DNA of 34,175 nt from CAYTCZ01 sp964436315 (GCA_964436315.1 CAYTCZ010000031.1:1-34175); one strand, 5' to 3'; positions 1-7,791 are shown, numbered from the stretch's first letter. Notes: generated by a model not told the origin, from the letters alone. Numbers and translations are program-made.

Positions 1-377
1 TCGACCGTCACCGGATACAGCTTGACCCGCTCCCCTTCAGGGTCGAAGAGCGACTTGCCCGTCTCGAGGTCGAACTCCCATCCGTGCCACGGACACCGGA
101 GCACCTGATCGTCGAGACCCCAGACGTACTGGAGCGGATCCGACGGCATCATCGTGCCGCTGACCTTGCCCTTGCAGAGCGGCCCTCCCTGGTGCGGACA
201 CACGTCACGGACCGCGTAGAGCCTCCCTCCAACGTTGAAGACGCAGATCGATCGGCCGTCCACATCAACGGCCTTCCGCGCGCCCGGCGGGAGGTCGTCA
301 ATCGCGCAGACGACGTGCTTCGCTGGCTCTGCCCTGGCCACGGCGGATATTCTCGTGGCACGAGGAACTTCGATCAA
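1..377 (-). CDS. Rieske (2Fe-2S) domain protein, C-terminus cut by window edge
   Basis: Reading the minus strand gives a Rieske-type [2Fe-2S] domain. The first cluster motif is VCPHQGGPLCKG (Cys-Pro-His near 192-200) and the second is RCPWHGWEFD near 85-100, separated by a loop of normal length. The domain starts about 25 residues in, as in small Rieske ferredoxins and the N-termini of ring-hydroxylating oxygenases. The gene runs off position 1, so I cannot tell whether a catalytic oxygenase domain follows. No ATG is in frame; a TTG at 375-377 gives a natural N-terminus (IEVPRATRIS) and a GTG at 339-341 is the alternative. It is divergent from the amidohydrolase at 436, and a GGTCTGACC palindrome lies just upstream of the TTG. 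Confidence 0.85.
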   Translation of the reverse strand, partial: MIEVPRATRISAVARAEPAKHVVCAIDDLPPGARKAVDVDGRSICVFNVGGRLYAVRDVCPHQGGPLCKGKVSGTMMPSDPLQYVWGLDDQVLRCPWHGWEFDLETGKSLFDPEGERVKLYPVTV

Positions 378-380
378 TGC

Positions 381-389
381 GGTCTGACC
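381..389. promoter_or_regulatory. Candidate FadR/GntR-type operator
   Basis: The 9-bp core GGTCTGACC, palindromic around a central T and here extended to CGGTCTGACCG, lies between the divergent starts of the Rieske protein and the amidohydrolase. The identical core occurs at 11664-11672 in front of the FadR-type regulator gene. FadR-subfamily operators typically contain GGT-N3-ACC. Function is inferred from position and identity only. Confidence 0.45.
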
Positions 390-435
390 GAGTCGCTCGC
401 CGAGCCAGCTCGAGGCTGAGGAGAGAGGAGGCGCG

Positions 436-1581
436 ATGCAAACGAGCGTTGCACCCGAGACCACCAAGGTGGAGCGAAAGCTCACGACTGTCGACTGCGA
501 CGTCCACCCGCATCTCCGAAACGGGATCCAGGATCTGCTGCCGTACCTGTCGAAGGCCTGGCAGAAGCGAGTAGACATTGGCCACGGACAGCACTGGGCC
601 AAGGACGTCTACGCGGCCGAGGTCTCGATTCCCAAGAACGTCCTCTACGTCAATCCCGTCGGAGTCATGCGACGCGACAGCGTTCCAGAGGATGGATCAG
701 TGCCGGCCTCGGATCCCACCTTCGTCGCTCGGGAACACCTCGATCGCTTCTCCATCGATCGCGCCGTGCTCGTCGGCGGGAACGTGCTCGGCCTTGGGGC
801 CCTGCCCGATGCCGACCTCGCTGCCATGATCGCGTCCGCGCACAACGATTGGCTCACGGAGCACTGGCTCGACTTCGACAAGCGCTATCGGGGGACGCTC
901 GTGGTCGCTCCGCAGGATCCGAGTCAGGCCGTGAAGGAGATCGACCGGGTGGCCGATCGACCCGGTTTCGTCTCGCTGTTGCTCCCGCTTCAGAACGTGC
1001 TCATGGGCGACCGGCACTACCACCCGATCTACGAGGCCGCCGAGCGTCACGGTCTCCCGATCGCCGTCCACCTCAACTCGGTCGACGGGATCTTCGCGAA
1101 GGGACCGCCGCTGGCCGGCGGCATCTTCACCTACTACGTCGAGTGGCACACGGCCCTGACGGAGGTCTTCCACGCCAATGTCATCAGCCTCGTATGCCAG
1201 GGCATCTTCGAGCGGTTCTCCGAGCTGAAGGTCGTGATCACGGAGGGCGGGTTTGCCTGGCTTCCCGACGTGATGTGGCGACTCGACAAGGACTGGCAGT
1301 CGCTCCGTGACGAAGTCCCGTGGCTGAAGAGGCTGCCGAGCGAGTACATCGTCGACCACATCCGCTTCACGACACAGCCGTTCGTCGAGCCGAGTCGGCG
1401 AGAACATCTGATCGCGATGTGCGAGATCATCCAGGCCGAGAAGACGTTGCTGTTCAGCTCGGACTACCCTCACTGGGATTTCGACAATCCGAACCGATCG
1501 CTCGGTGCACTTCCGAAAGAGACCCGCCAGCGAATCCTCGTCGGCAACGCCGCCGAGGTCTACGGCGAGCGCCTGCTCTAG
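436..1581 (+). CDS. Amidohydrolase 2 (ACMSD-like) metal-dependent hydrolase/decarboxylase
   Basis: A 381-residue TIM-barrel protein of the amidohydrolase-2 family, which contains aminocarboxymuconate-semialdehyde, gamma-resorcylate and related decarboxylases as well as hydrolases. Family landmarks are visible: DCDVHPHL near residue 20 (the D-x-H metal motif), IAVHLN near 213 (metal His), and LLFSSDYPHWDFDNP near 340 carrying the metal Asp. The start has a good ribosome site, AGGAGG at 426-431. It is divergent from the Rieske protein, a common pairing in aromatic or heterocyclic degradation loci. Substrate cannot be assigned; a decarboxylase or ring-opening hydrolase role is equally possible. 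Confidence 0.88.
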   Translation: MQTSVAPETTKVERKLTTVDCDVHPHLRNGIQDLLPYLSKAWQKRVDIGHGQHWAKDVYAAEVSIPKNVLYVNPVGVMRRDSVPEDGSVPASDPTFVAREHLDRFSIDRAVLVGGNVLGLGALPDADLAAMIASAHNDWLTEHWLDFDKRYRGTLVVAPQDPSQAVKEIDRVADRPGFVSLLLPLQNVLMGDRHYHPIYEAAERHGLPIAVHLNSVDGIFAKGPPLAGGIFTYYVEWHTALTEVFHANVISLVCQGIFERFSELKVVITEGGFAWLPDVMWRLDKDWQSLRDEVPWLKRLPSEYIVDHIRFTTQPFVEPSRREHLIAMCEIIQAEKTLLFSSDYPHWDFDNPNRSLGALPKETRQRILVGNAAEVYGERLL

Positions 1582-1939
1582 GCGCTTTATTACCAGGAGC
1601 GCGAGAGCCCGCAGCGGCCAGTTAGTCCGAAGCCCGGGCTGACTGGGGCGGGGCTGGCAAGAGAGGCGAGACCGAGACCGGAGGACAGTGCTTCACGGTA
1701 CGGGCGACGGTCGAGGCCGAAGGATCTCGCAGCCAGGGTCGCCAGGGCGCACCTCTCGGGCCTCTGGGTCGTCGCTGGCCAGGGAGGCAAGCGAGAGACC
1801 CGCAGGACAGTGCACCAGGCACGGCCAAGGGTCGCGAGCGCAGCATCCCGCCGCCGGCGGCGGCAGGCGGTTGGCGGAGCCGTCCAGAGGCGCGAGAGCG
1901 GAGGCCGGCTGCGCCCGGCCGGGAGCGCCAGCCGGCCAG
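1582..1939. other. Gene-free, repeat-rich GC spacer
   Basis: I see no convincing coding sequence in these ~360 bases; the open frames are low-complexity Pro/Arg/Ala text typical of GC-rich noise. The spacer separates the convergent amidohydrolase and VOC genes. It carries direct repeats, a strong hairpin and an approximate internal duplication, described as separate entries. Confidence 0.7.
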
Positions 1940-1947
1940 TTAGTCCG
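1616..1947. repeat. 14-bp direct repeats bracketing a ~300-bp segment at the VOC 3' end
   Basis: GGCCAGTTAGTCCG occurs exactly at 1616-1629 and again at 1934-1947. The second copy contains the stop codon of the VOC gene (minus strand). Each copy is preceded by GCGCGAGAGC (1599-1608 and 1890-1899). Inside the bracket, 1654-1703 and 1774-1824 are approximate copies of each other (both run CTGGC, AGGC, GGACAGTGC, then ACGG at the end). The pattern could come from stepwise tandem duplication, or from insertion of a small non-coding element with duplication of a gene 3' end. Confidence 0.6.
1903..1937 (-). terminator. Strong hairpin just past the VOC stop
   Basis: Arms GGCCGGCTGCGC (1903-1914) and GCGCCAGCCGGCC (1925-1937) pair with a single bulged base around a 10-nt loop. 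It begins 3 bases after the VOC stop codon in the direction of VOC transcription. It lacks a T-run, so an intrinsic terminator is only one reading; it may instead be an mRNA 3'-end stabiliser or a part of the repeat element. Confidence 0.5.
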
Positions 1948-2335
1948 GGGTATACGAAATAAATTCGAGGATGCTCCCGTCAGGGTCGCGGAAGTACACG
2001 CTCGCGCCGGCACCCCGAGCGCCGTGGCGGGCGATCGGTCCCTCCTCCACGGCTACGCCGTGACGCTCCAGATGGGCCACTGCATCCTCGATCGGACCCG
2101 GCCAGACGAAACAGAGGTCGCTGTTTCCGGGCATCACTGGAAGGCGGGCGACGATAGGCGGGTCGAGGCCCGGCCCGTGAACGTTGAGCTGCTGCGTGCC
2201 CAGTCGATAGGCCCACTTCGCTCCTGGGCGGTCGACGATCTCCGCACCGACGACGTCCCGATAGAAGGCGTTCGACCGCTCCCAGTCGGAGACGTGGATG
2301 ACGCAGTGATCAAGCGTGATGTCAGGCATGGGCAC
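1940..2335 (-). CDS. VOC-superfamily (glyoxalase/bleomycin-resistance/dioxygenase fold) protein
   Basis: 131 residues, the normal length for a single vicinal-oxygen-chelate subunit with paired beta-alpha-beta-beta-beta modules. The sequence opens with ITLDHCVIHVSDWERSNAFYRDVVGAE and ends with SVYFRDPDGSILEFISY, the classical family start and finish. Candidate metal ligands are the His of LDHCV, the His of LNVHG near residue 53 and the Glu of LEF near 125. Such proteins act as lyases, isomerases, ring-cleaving dioxygenases or antibiotic-binding proteins; nothing visible selects among them. The stop codon lies inside a 14-bp direct repeat. Confidence 0.9.
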   Translation of the reverse strand: MPMPDITLDHCVIHVSDWERSNAFYRDVVGAEIVDRPGAKWAYRLGTQQLNVHGPGLDPPIVARLPVMPGNSDLCFVWPGPIEDAVAHLERHGVAVEEGPIARHGARGAGASVYFRDPDGSILEFISYTPD

Positions 2336-2338
2336 AGC

Positions 2339-2837
2339 CTAGCCACCAAGAATCTGGATGTCTGGCCGAAAGGCGGCAACGGCGAACCAGAACGGCGTAT
2401 CGAAGGGGACTCGCAGGCCCGTGTCAGTGCGGACGACGTCCGCCGAGCCCGTGATCTTCACTTCGTCGCTCTCCGGTGCCAGATCATCACCTGGATCGAC
2501 CGGCTCGCTCGGCTCGATCCAACCGGCGGCCTCCTCGACGGTGATGAACGTTGGCTCAACGATCGCTGGTATTCCGTTCTTCCCGGGCCGACGGGGGACG
2601 AACTCCGCAAGCGAGACAGTCGCCCTTGTGAATATCGGTCGACCAGCGGCGGACCGAGAAGCGCAGCTGATGTTCCGAAGCGGCCGACTGCTCTGCCGTG
2701 GCAGGCGCGCGCGACTCGGTTGTCGCCGCGTCTCCGCCGGTCGTTGCTGCAACCCGGCCAAACGCCGCTCCGCCAAGCACGGCGGCAGCGATCGCGATCA
2801 GGGCTCGCTTGCGGTTTCGAGATGCGCCGTGTCTCAA
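2339..2837 (-). pseudogene. Decayed DUF3179 protein gene (frameshift plus internal deletion)
   Basis: Three pieces of a DUF3179 protein are present but not in one intact frame. The N-terminus (TTG near 2835-2837) encodes a hydrophobic export segment (RKRALIAIAAAVLGGAAFG), a Thr/Ala-rich linker and FSVRRWSTDIHKGD, which matches the family's W-x-TDFSKHSV start. The frame then shifts by about 2620-2645, where a second frame continues ATVSLAEF, GKNGIPAIVEPTFITVEEAAGWIEP, again typical. After that the large central domain is missing and the text jumps to DTPFWFAVAAFRPD, the normal C-terminal end of the family. Intact members are over 300 residues. It is recognisable only as a remnant. Confidence 0.7.
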
Positions 2838-2874
2838 CTGCCAGCCGGGGGTGCTGCACCTACCGGAATAGGCT

Positions 2875-3858
2875 CTAAACGGGGAAGAGCGAGGCCGGAT
2901 TGCGTCCGAGCGCAAGCCCGATCAGAAGCCTGAGACGGGCCTTGTGCCCGGGAAGCGTGCCACCACGAAGGGCTCCGCGCTCGATCAGATCCAGCTCACC
3001 GCCCGGCATGCCGTAGGTACGCTCGAGCGTCCGCCCCCCGGACGGGCGCTTGCACACCACGACAGGGATCTGCGCCCTGATGGCCGCGTCGAGAGCTGGA
3101 AGCATGGGGGACGGTACGTGGCCACCGCCAGTTCCCTCGATGACGATGCCGGATGGCTTCCTCTCGACGACTGAGCTCAAGAGAGCGTCTCCCGGGTCGG
3201 CGACTACGCGCACGAGGTCAACGCTGAGTCCGTCGATCGACTCCGGGTACCCGAGATAGTCCTCCCAGGCCGGTCGAAACCAGACGTGAGCCTCCTCTTC
3301 GATCACCTCGCCGACAGGCCCCCCACCGAGTGACCAGAACGTCGAGGGCTGGGTCGAATGAAGCTTGGTCGCCCAGCGAGCGGTGTGGATCTCGTCGTTC
3401 AGAACAAGAACCGGACCGAGCCCGTCGAGCGCCGGCGTCGTCGCGGCGATGAACGAGGCGAGCAAGTTGGCGGGTCCGTCGTTGCCCGGCAGGGTGGGAT
3501 TTCGCATCGCACCGGTCAACACGAGCGGTCGACCGCGCGGAACCATCAACGCGAGCGCATAGGCCGTTTCCTCGATCGTGTCTGTCCCGTGCGTGATGAC
3601 CACACCGTCGCAGCCTTCGTCCAGACCCTGTAGCGCGGCTCCGGCGAGCGCATGCATGTCGGCGATGGTCACCTCGAAGCTTGCGATCGTCGCGAAGTCG
3701 CCGGTGTCGACTTCGGCGAGCTCGCCGATCTTCGGGACGCTTTCAATGATCTGCTGTCCAACGAGCGCGGGAGTTACCCCGACCCCACCCGCCGGAGAGG
3801 CCACGCTCGAGATTGTGCCGCCAACGGCGAGAAACCGAATTTGTTTCCGCTTCGGCAC
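2875..3858 (-). CDS. L-asparaginase / asparaginase-family amidohydrolase
   Basis: A 327-residue member of the bacterial type I/II asparaginase family, hydrolysing L-asparagine (some members also glutamine or related amides) to the acid and ammonia. The first catalytic Thr sits in FLAVGGTISS (about residues 10-19) and the second Thr-Asp pair in GVVITHGTDTIEETAYAL near residue 90. No signal peptide is present, so it is probably cytoplasmic. The start is GTG at 3858, chosen because the protein begins just ahead of the first motif. A perfect TATAAT (minus strand, 3870-3865) sits only 6 nt upstream of that GTG, implying a leaderless transcript. Its 3' end abuts the DUF3179 remnant. Confidence 0.92.
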   Translation of the reverse strand: MPKRKQIRFLAVGGTISSVASPAGGVGVTPALVGQQIIESVPKIGELAEVDTGDFATIASFEVTIADMHALAGAALQGLDEGCDGVVITHGTDTIEETAYALALMVPRGRPLVLTGAMRNPTLPGNDGPANLLASFIAATTPALDGLGPVLVLNDEIHTARWATKLHSTQPSTFWSLGGGPVGEVIEEEAHVWFRPAWEDYLGYPESIDGLSVDLVRVVADPGDALLSSVVERKPSGIVIEGTGGGHVPSPMLPALDAAIRAQIPVVVCKRPSGGRTLERTYGMPGGELDLIERGALRGGTLPGHKARLRLLIGLALGRNPASLFPV

Positions 3859-3864
3859 GCGGCG

Positions 3865-3879
3865 ATTATAGGACTGACC
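3865..3879 (-). promoter_or_regulatory. Leaderless-type promoter of the asparaginase gene
   Basis: On the minus strand GGTCAGTCC is followed directly by TATAAT, then 6 nt, then the GTG start. A consensus -10 with a transcription start expected 6-7 nt downstream puts the 5' end of the mRNA at or within a base of the start codon. No good -35 is visible. GGTCAGTCC differs by one base from the reverse complement of the GGTCTGACC operator found at 381 and 11664, and has the same abutment to the -10 as the 11664 copy. Confidence 0.55.
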
Positions 3880-3928
3880 GAACGTCCCGCCGAGACGTCA
3901 CGACCACGCTTCCCGCTTAATCCAGACG

Positions 3929-5059
3929 CTACTCGGTTTTTAGTTCGGCCCGGATCTCGGCGCCGTGCTCGTCGGGCCGCGGTCCTCGACGACGGGCAGT
4001 CCCCGGTGTCTCCGAGAGCTTCGGCGCGATACCGATCTGGCGAACGCCGTCGAACTCGACGACCATGTCCCGCTGATCCGCGGCGTTGATCGCCTCGCCG
4101 AATGTGCGTACAGGCGTCACGCAAGAGCCGCTTCCGACCGCCGCCATAGCGTCGTCGACAGTCCGCTCTCCGAACCAGCCTTCGAGATGGGAGCGAATCT
4201 CCTCGAGCCTGCCCTCGACTCCCCAGGCGGCCTCGAGATCGGGACGGCCTGTTGCACGGCAGAGCTCGGCGAAGAACCAGGGCTCGAGCGCCCCTACGGC
4301 CACCCATCGCCCGTCCGAGCACTGGTAAATGTCGTAGTAGGGAAGACCACCGTTGAACAGCGCACGACCGGCTAGAAGATCGCCTCCGAGCGCGAAGGTC
4401 AGGCCGGCGATCTGCGTCATGAGCGAGAGGCTGCCGTCGACCATCGCAACGTCGATGCGCTGCCCGACTCCGGTGCGTTCCCGGTACACGAGTGCGACCG
4501 CGATCGCGAACGCGGCCATGAGGCCGCCGCCTGCGAAGTCGGCGAGAAGGTTCAACGGGATTGCAGGACGACCGTCGGGGGAGCCGATCGCGGAGAGGAT
4601 CCCTGCCTCGGCGATGTAGTTGATGTCATGACCGGGTTCCGATGCACGTGCACTCTCGCGTCCGTAGCCCGAGATCGAGCAGTAGATGATTCGCTCGTTC
4701 AGTTCGCGGCATCGCTCGTAGGAAGCACCGAGTCGCTCGGCGACGCCGGGTCGAAAGCCCTCGAGTACGACGTCGGCAGTCCGCAGCAGTTGCCGAAACG
4801 TCGCCTGGTCACCGTCGTCTTTGAGATCGAGCTGGATGCTCCGCTTGTTCCGGCGAAGACCGTCGTAGGCGAAGAGCTCCGCGTCCTGATCCAGCTCCCA
4901 CGGCGCCGGCGCGGCCCGCTCTCGAGTCGAGCCGCCCGGCGGCTCGACGAGGATCACGTCCGCACCGAAATCAGACAGCAGCATGGAGCAGTACGGTCCC
5001 GGCGCGAGCCGTGAGAGGTCGACGACGCGGATTCCTTCCAGAGCCACCGTTGCACTCAT
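3929..5059 (-). CDS. CaiB/BaiF-family protein, alpha-methylacyl-CoA racemase-like
   Basis: 376 residues from the ATG at 5059, which overlaps the stop of the upstream dehydrogenase gene in an ATGA junction; an ORF extension upstream is not needed. Family III CoA-transferases and alpha-methylacyl-CoA racemases share this fold. The sequence has GHDINYIAEAG (His144, Asp145) and LLADFAGGGL (Asp174). The 30-residue spacing equals that of the His126/Asp156 catalytic pair of the mycobacterial racemase MCR, and the later PYYDIYQCSDGRWVAVGALEPWFFAEL is also racemase-like. I therefore favour epimerisation of a 2-methyl-branched acyl-CoA over CoA transfer. It is the last gene of an operon with two SDRs and an LDH2-type enzyme. 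Confidence 0.85.
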   Translation of the reverse strand: MSATVALEGIRVVDLSRLAPGPYCSMLLSDFGADVILVEPPGGSTRERAAPAPWELDQDAELFAYDGLRRNKRSIQLDLKDDGDQATFRQLLRTADVVLEGFRPGVAERLGASYERCRELNERIIYCSISGYGRESARASEPGHDINYIAEAGILSAIGSPDGRPAIPLNLLADFAGGGLMAAFAIAVALVYRERTGVGQRIDVAMVDGSLSLMTQIAGLTFALGGDLLAGRALFNGGLPYYDIYQCSDGRWVAVGALEPWFFAELCRATGRPDLEAAWGVEGRLEEIRSHLEGWFGERTVDDAMAAVGSGSCVTPVRTFGEAINAADQRDMVVEFDGVRQIGIAPKLSETPGTARRRGPRPDEHGAEIRAELKTE

Positions 5060-6111
5060 GCCGAGTCCGGTGCCGTGATGCCGAACTCGGCGGCGAGGGT
5101 CGTGAGCTGCTCCCATAGTTCGGCCGAGATCGGGATGCCGTGCCGGAGCCGTTCATTCTCGGTAGCCCACTCGATCTCGCCCGGGAGGTAGACCGTCTCG
5201 TGGCCTTCCGCCAGCCTCACGGCCTTGATCTGGTCGACGAGGCGTTCGACGCCGTCCAAGAACCGTTCGGGATCGAGGAAGAATCCTGGATCGATCGCAA
5301 GCACGACGTGACCGACGCCTCCGTCACGTTTTCCGTGGGCATCGGAGTCGACGCCGAAGGGCGAACTCGTGAGGATCCCAGCGAGAATCTCGCCGATCAC
5401 AGCGAGCCCATAGCCCTTGTACCCGCCGGTCGGAACGAGGATCTTCGCCGCGAGCGCCGCCTGGGCATCGGTCGTTTCGCGTCCACTCTCGTCGTATGCC
5501 CAACCGAGCGGGATCTCGCGGCCTTCGTGCGCGGCCAGGCGGATCTGGCCGAACGCGACCTGGCTGAGCGCCATGTCGAGGACGATCGCCCGGTTCGATC
5601 GGCGAGGCACGGCGCAGGCGATCGGGTTGTTGCCGACGACGGGCTGGGTGCCGCCGGGCGGCGGGAGAACCGGATAGGAGGTCGTTGTCAGGAGCCCGAT
5701 CAGAGCTGCTTCGGCGGCCGGCAACACGTAGGTCGCCCCCATACCGAAGTGGTGGCTGTTCCGGACGCCTGCGATCCCGATACCGTGCTTGCGGGCAAGG
5801 GCGACCGACGTCTCTGCTGCAAGCAGGCACGGTCGAAAACCGTAGCCCCCGTCGGCATCGACGAGGGCGGTCGCGCCGCGTTCCTCGATCACCCGGACGT
5901 CCGGCGCAGGATTGACCTCATCCGCGTCAGCAGTCGCGCGATACTGGATCAGTCGAAGCACTCCGTGGCTATCGACCCCGCGAAGGTTCGCCGAGACAAG
6001 GCACTCCGCTGCGACCCGCGCATCGTCCGGCGCAAGACCGATAGCGCTCAAGACCGAGTCGGCGAAGTGCCGCAGCTCTGAGGCTGGAATACGGACAGTG
6101 CTCTCGGTCAT
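5056..6111 (-). CDS. LDH2/malate-dehydrogenase-family (YlbC/AllD/Mdh type) NAD(P)-dependent oxidoreductase
   Basis: 351 residues from the ATG at 6111. Members of this non-Rossmann dehydrogenase family oxidise 2-hydroxy acids (malate, L-lactate, ureidoglycolate) or reduce 2-oxo acids and cyclic imines. Landmarks: RGVDSHGVLRL (conserved catalytic His) near residue 50, NSHHFGMGATYVLPAAE near 120, GNNPIACAVPR near 160 and KGYGLAVIGEILAGIL near 225. A longer reading frame extends upstream, but the extra 68 residues look random and would overlap the preceding SDR gene. Stop and next start share ATGA with the racemase-like gene. AllD-type ureidoglycolate dehydrogenase is worth considering because a ureido module lies elsewhere in the window. 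Confidence 0.88.
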   Translation of the reverse strand: MTESTVRIPASELRHFADSVLSAIGLAPDDARVAAECLVSANLRGVDSHGVLRLIQYRATADADEVNPAPDVRVIEERGATALVDADGGYGFRPCLLAAETSVALARKHGIGIAGVRNSHHFGMGATYVLPAAEAALIGLLTTTSYPVLPPPGGTQPVVGNNPIACAVPRRSNRAIVLDMALSQVAFGQIRLAAHEGREIPLGWAYDESGRETTDAQAALAAKILVPTGGYKGYGLAVIGEILAGILTSSPFGVDSDAHGKRDGGVGHVVLAIDPGFFLDPERFLDGVERLVDQIKAVRLAEGHETVYLPGEIEWATENERLRHGIPISAELWEQLTTLAAEFGITAPDSA

Positions 6112-6169
6112 GGACGGGGCGAGAGGTGGCGGCCACAGTCTCTCAAGTCGAGGCGGCCAGGTGTCGGCC

Positions 6170-6946
6170 TCACTCCATGGCGACGCCGCCGTCGACATTG
6201 AGGGTCTCCCCGGTGACGTAGCTCGATGCATCGGAGAGGAGGTAGAGAATGACCGAGGCAATCTCCGACGGATCCGCCTCGCGGCCCAAGGGGACGGCGG
6301 CAAGGCACCGCGCAAAGATCTCTGGATCGGCGCGGAGAAGGTCGAGGCGCCGGCTCTCAGTCATTCCCGGATTGACCGAGTTCACCCGAATACCATGGGG
6401 CGCAAACTCTCGAGCCAGCGCTTTCGTCAACCCGTTGACCGCGGCTTTCGCTGCCGAATATGCCGTCTTTCCGAGAAAGCCACCACCTCGTTTTCCCGCA
6501 ACCGAGCCAATGTTGACGATGCGTCCGTCGCCGCGGGCCACCATCTCCGGCAGGAGCGCCTGACACGTCGCGTAGATCGAGCGAACGTGTGAAGCAAGCG
6601 TCTCGTCCCACTCCTCGTCGCCCAGGTCGAGGAACGGACTCGCTGCGATGTTGCCCGCCGTGTTCACGAGCAGGTCGATCGGCCCGAGTCGCTCCGTCGC
6701 CAAGGCGGCTGCTTCGGCTACGGCCGAAACATCACTTGCGTCGACGGCGTGGACCGCCGCCGCCACGCCGGTCGAGCGGATCTCACATGCAGTTTCCTCG
6801 ACGCCTTCTTCATCGACGTCGACCAGCGCGATGCCGCCGGCGTTGTGCTCGGCAAGTGTCAGCGCCGTTTGCCTGCCAATCCCGGCAGCGGCGCCGGTCA
6901 CGAGCGCCGCGCGGGTTTTGAGATCGAGTTGGTCGCGCAGGCTCAT
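6170..6946 (-). CDS. Short-chain dehydrogenase/reductase (FabG-like), copy 2
   Basis: A 258-residue classical SDR. Visible are the cofactor glycine motif TGAAAGIG near residue 17, the NTAG strand motif near 93, a catalytic Ser in NIGSVAGKRGGG and the Tyr-x-x-x-Lys pair in AYSAAK near 162. The protein ends with TGETLNVDGGVAME. It is clearly related to the next gene upstream: both share the rare GKRGGGFLG segment and the C-terminal GET-x-NVDGG-x-x-ME, pointing to tandem duplication. Its start overlaps the upstream stop as ATGA, so the two are translationally coupled. Substrate unknown; a hydroxyacyl or alcohol intermediate of the same pathway is likely. Confidence 0.92.
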   Translation of the reverse strand: MSLRDQLDLKTRAALVTGAAAGIGRQTALTLAEHNAGGIALVDVDEEGVEETACEIRSTGVAAAVHAVDASDVSAVAEAAALATERLGPIDLLVNTAGNIAASPFLDLGDEEWDETLASHVRSIYATCQALLPEMVARGDGRIVNIGSVAGKRGGGFLGKTAYSAAKAAVNGLTKALAREFAPHGIRVNSVNPGMTESRRLDLLRADPEIFARCLAAVPLGREADPSEIASVILYLLSDASSYVTGETLNVDGGVAME

Positions 6947-7710
6947 TCCATCAACAACCCGCCGTCGACGTTGATCGTCTCGCCCGTCATGTACGAGCTC
7001 AGGTCTGACGCAAGAAACGCAACGACATCGGCGATGTCCTGGATCTCGCCACGCCTGCCGGTCGGAATCACCGAGAGGATCTGAGCAAGTCGCTCGTGAT
7101 CGGTGCGAAGCACCTTGGTCATTTCAGTGTCCACCGCACCCGGAGCGACCGCGTTCACCGTGATCCCATGAGGCGCGAGCTCGCGCGCAAGAGCTTTGGT
7201 GAACCCGAGCAGTCCGGCCTTCGCCGTCGCGTAGGCGGAGGTGCCGAGAAACCCGCCACCCCGCTTGCCGGCGACGGAGGAGATATTCACGATGCGGCCG
7301 TAGCCGCGCTCGATCATCGCCGGAACGGCGACCTGGGAGCAGATGAAGGGACCTGTGTAGTCGACGGCCAGAACGCGATCCCAGACCGCCACGGATGTCT
7401 CGAGAAACGGCGTCATCGAGACGATCCCGGCGTTGTTGACGAGGATGTCAGGATCTCCAAACGTCTTTCGAACCTCCACGAAGGCTCTCTCGACCTCGTC
7501 GCGGCTGGCCACGTCGGCGGCCACGGAGACCGCTGCCCCGCCTGAGTTCCGAATGCTCTCGGCGCATGCGTTACCAGCCTCCGAGTCGACATCGAGCACA
7601 CCGACGCGGGCACCGAGCGCGGCAAGATCGACCGAGATCTGCTCACCGAAACCTCTCCCGGCTCCGGTGACGATCGCGGTTCGGCCGCTGAGCGAAATCT
7701 TGTCGATCAT
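6943..7710 (-). CDS. Short-chain dehydrogenase/reductase (FabG-like), copy 1
   Basis: 255 residues starting at the ATG at 7710 (MIDKISLSG), the first gene of the minus-strand operon. Motifs: TGAGRGFG near residue 14, VNNAGIV near 90, NISSVAGKRGGG with the catalytic Ser, AYATAK with Tyr and Lys near 155, and a C-terminal TGETINVDGGLLME. A longer open frame reaches 7953, but that part lies over the divergent GMC gene and is not SDR-like. It is paralogous to the following gene. The divergent spacer 7711-7783 holds a plausible promoter for this operon. Confidence 0.92.
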   Translation of the reverse strand: MIDKISLSGRTAIVTGAGRGFGEQISVDLAALGARVGVLDVDSEAGNACAESIRNSGGAAVSVAADVASRDEVERAFVEVRKTFGDPDILVNNAGIVSMTPFLETSVAVWDRVLAVDYTGPFICSQVAVPAMIERGYGRIVNISSVAGKRGGGFLGTSAYATAKAGLLGFTKALARELAPHGITVNAVAPGAVDTEMTKVLRTDHERLAQILSVIPTGRRGEIQDIADVVAFLASDLSSYMTGETINVDGGLLME

Positions 7711-7763
7711 CGGCAAGTGCGAATCACGAACGCCGATGGGCGACGCCTCCCTCCACGCGGCGG

Positions 7764-7791
7764 ATTGTAGACTCGAAAATCCGGTGACCAA
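7764..7791 (-). promoter_or_regulatory. Candidate promoter of the SDR/LDH2/racemase operon
   Basis: On the minus strand TTGGTC (7791-7786) and TACAAT (7769-7764) are separated by 16 bp, close to a sigma-70 consensus. Transcription would start near 7757, about 47 nt before the SDR ATG. The -35 falls on the first codons of the divergent GMC gene, whose own TAGACT (7768-7773, plus strand) overlaps the -10, so the two directions may compete. Confidence 0.4.

Noticed and set aside
697..1473. Long minus-strand open frame opposite the amidohydrolase
   Set aside because: It is antisense to a gene with clear catalytic motifs; its composition is typical of GC-rich shadow frames.
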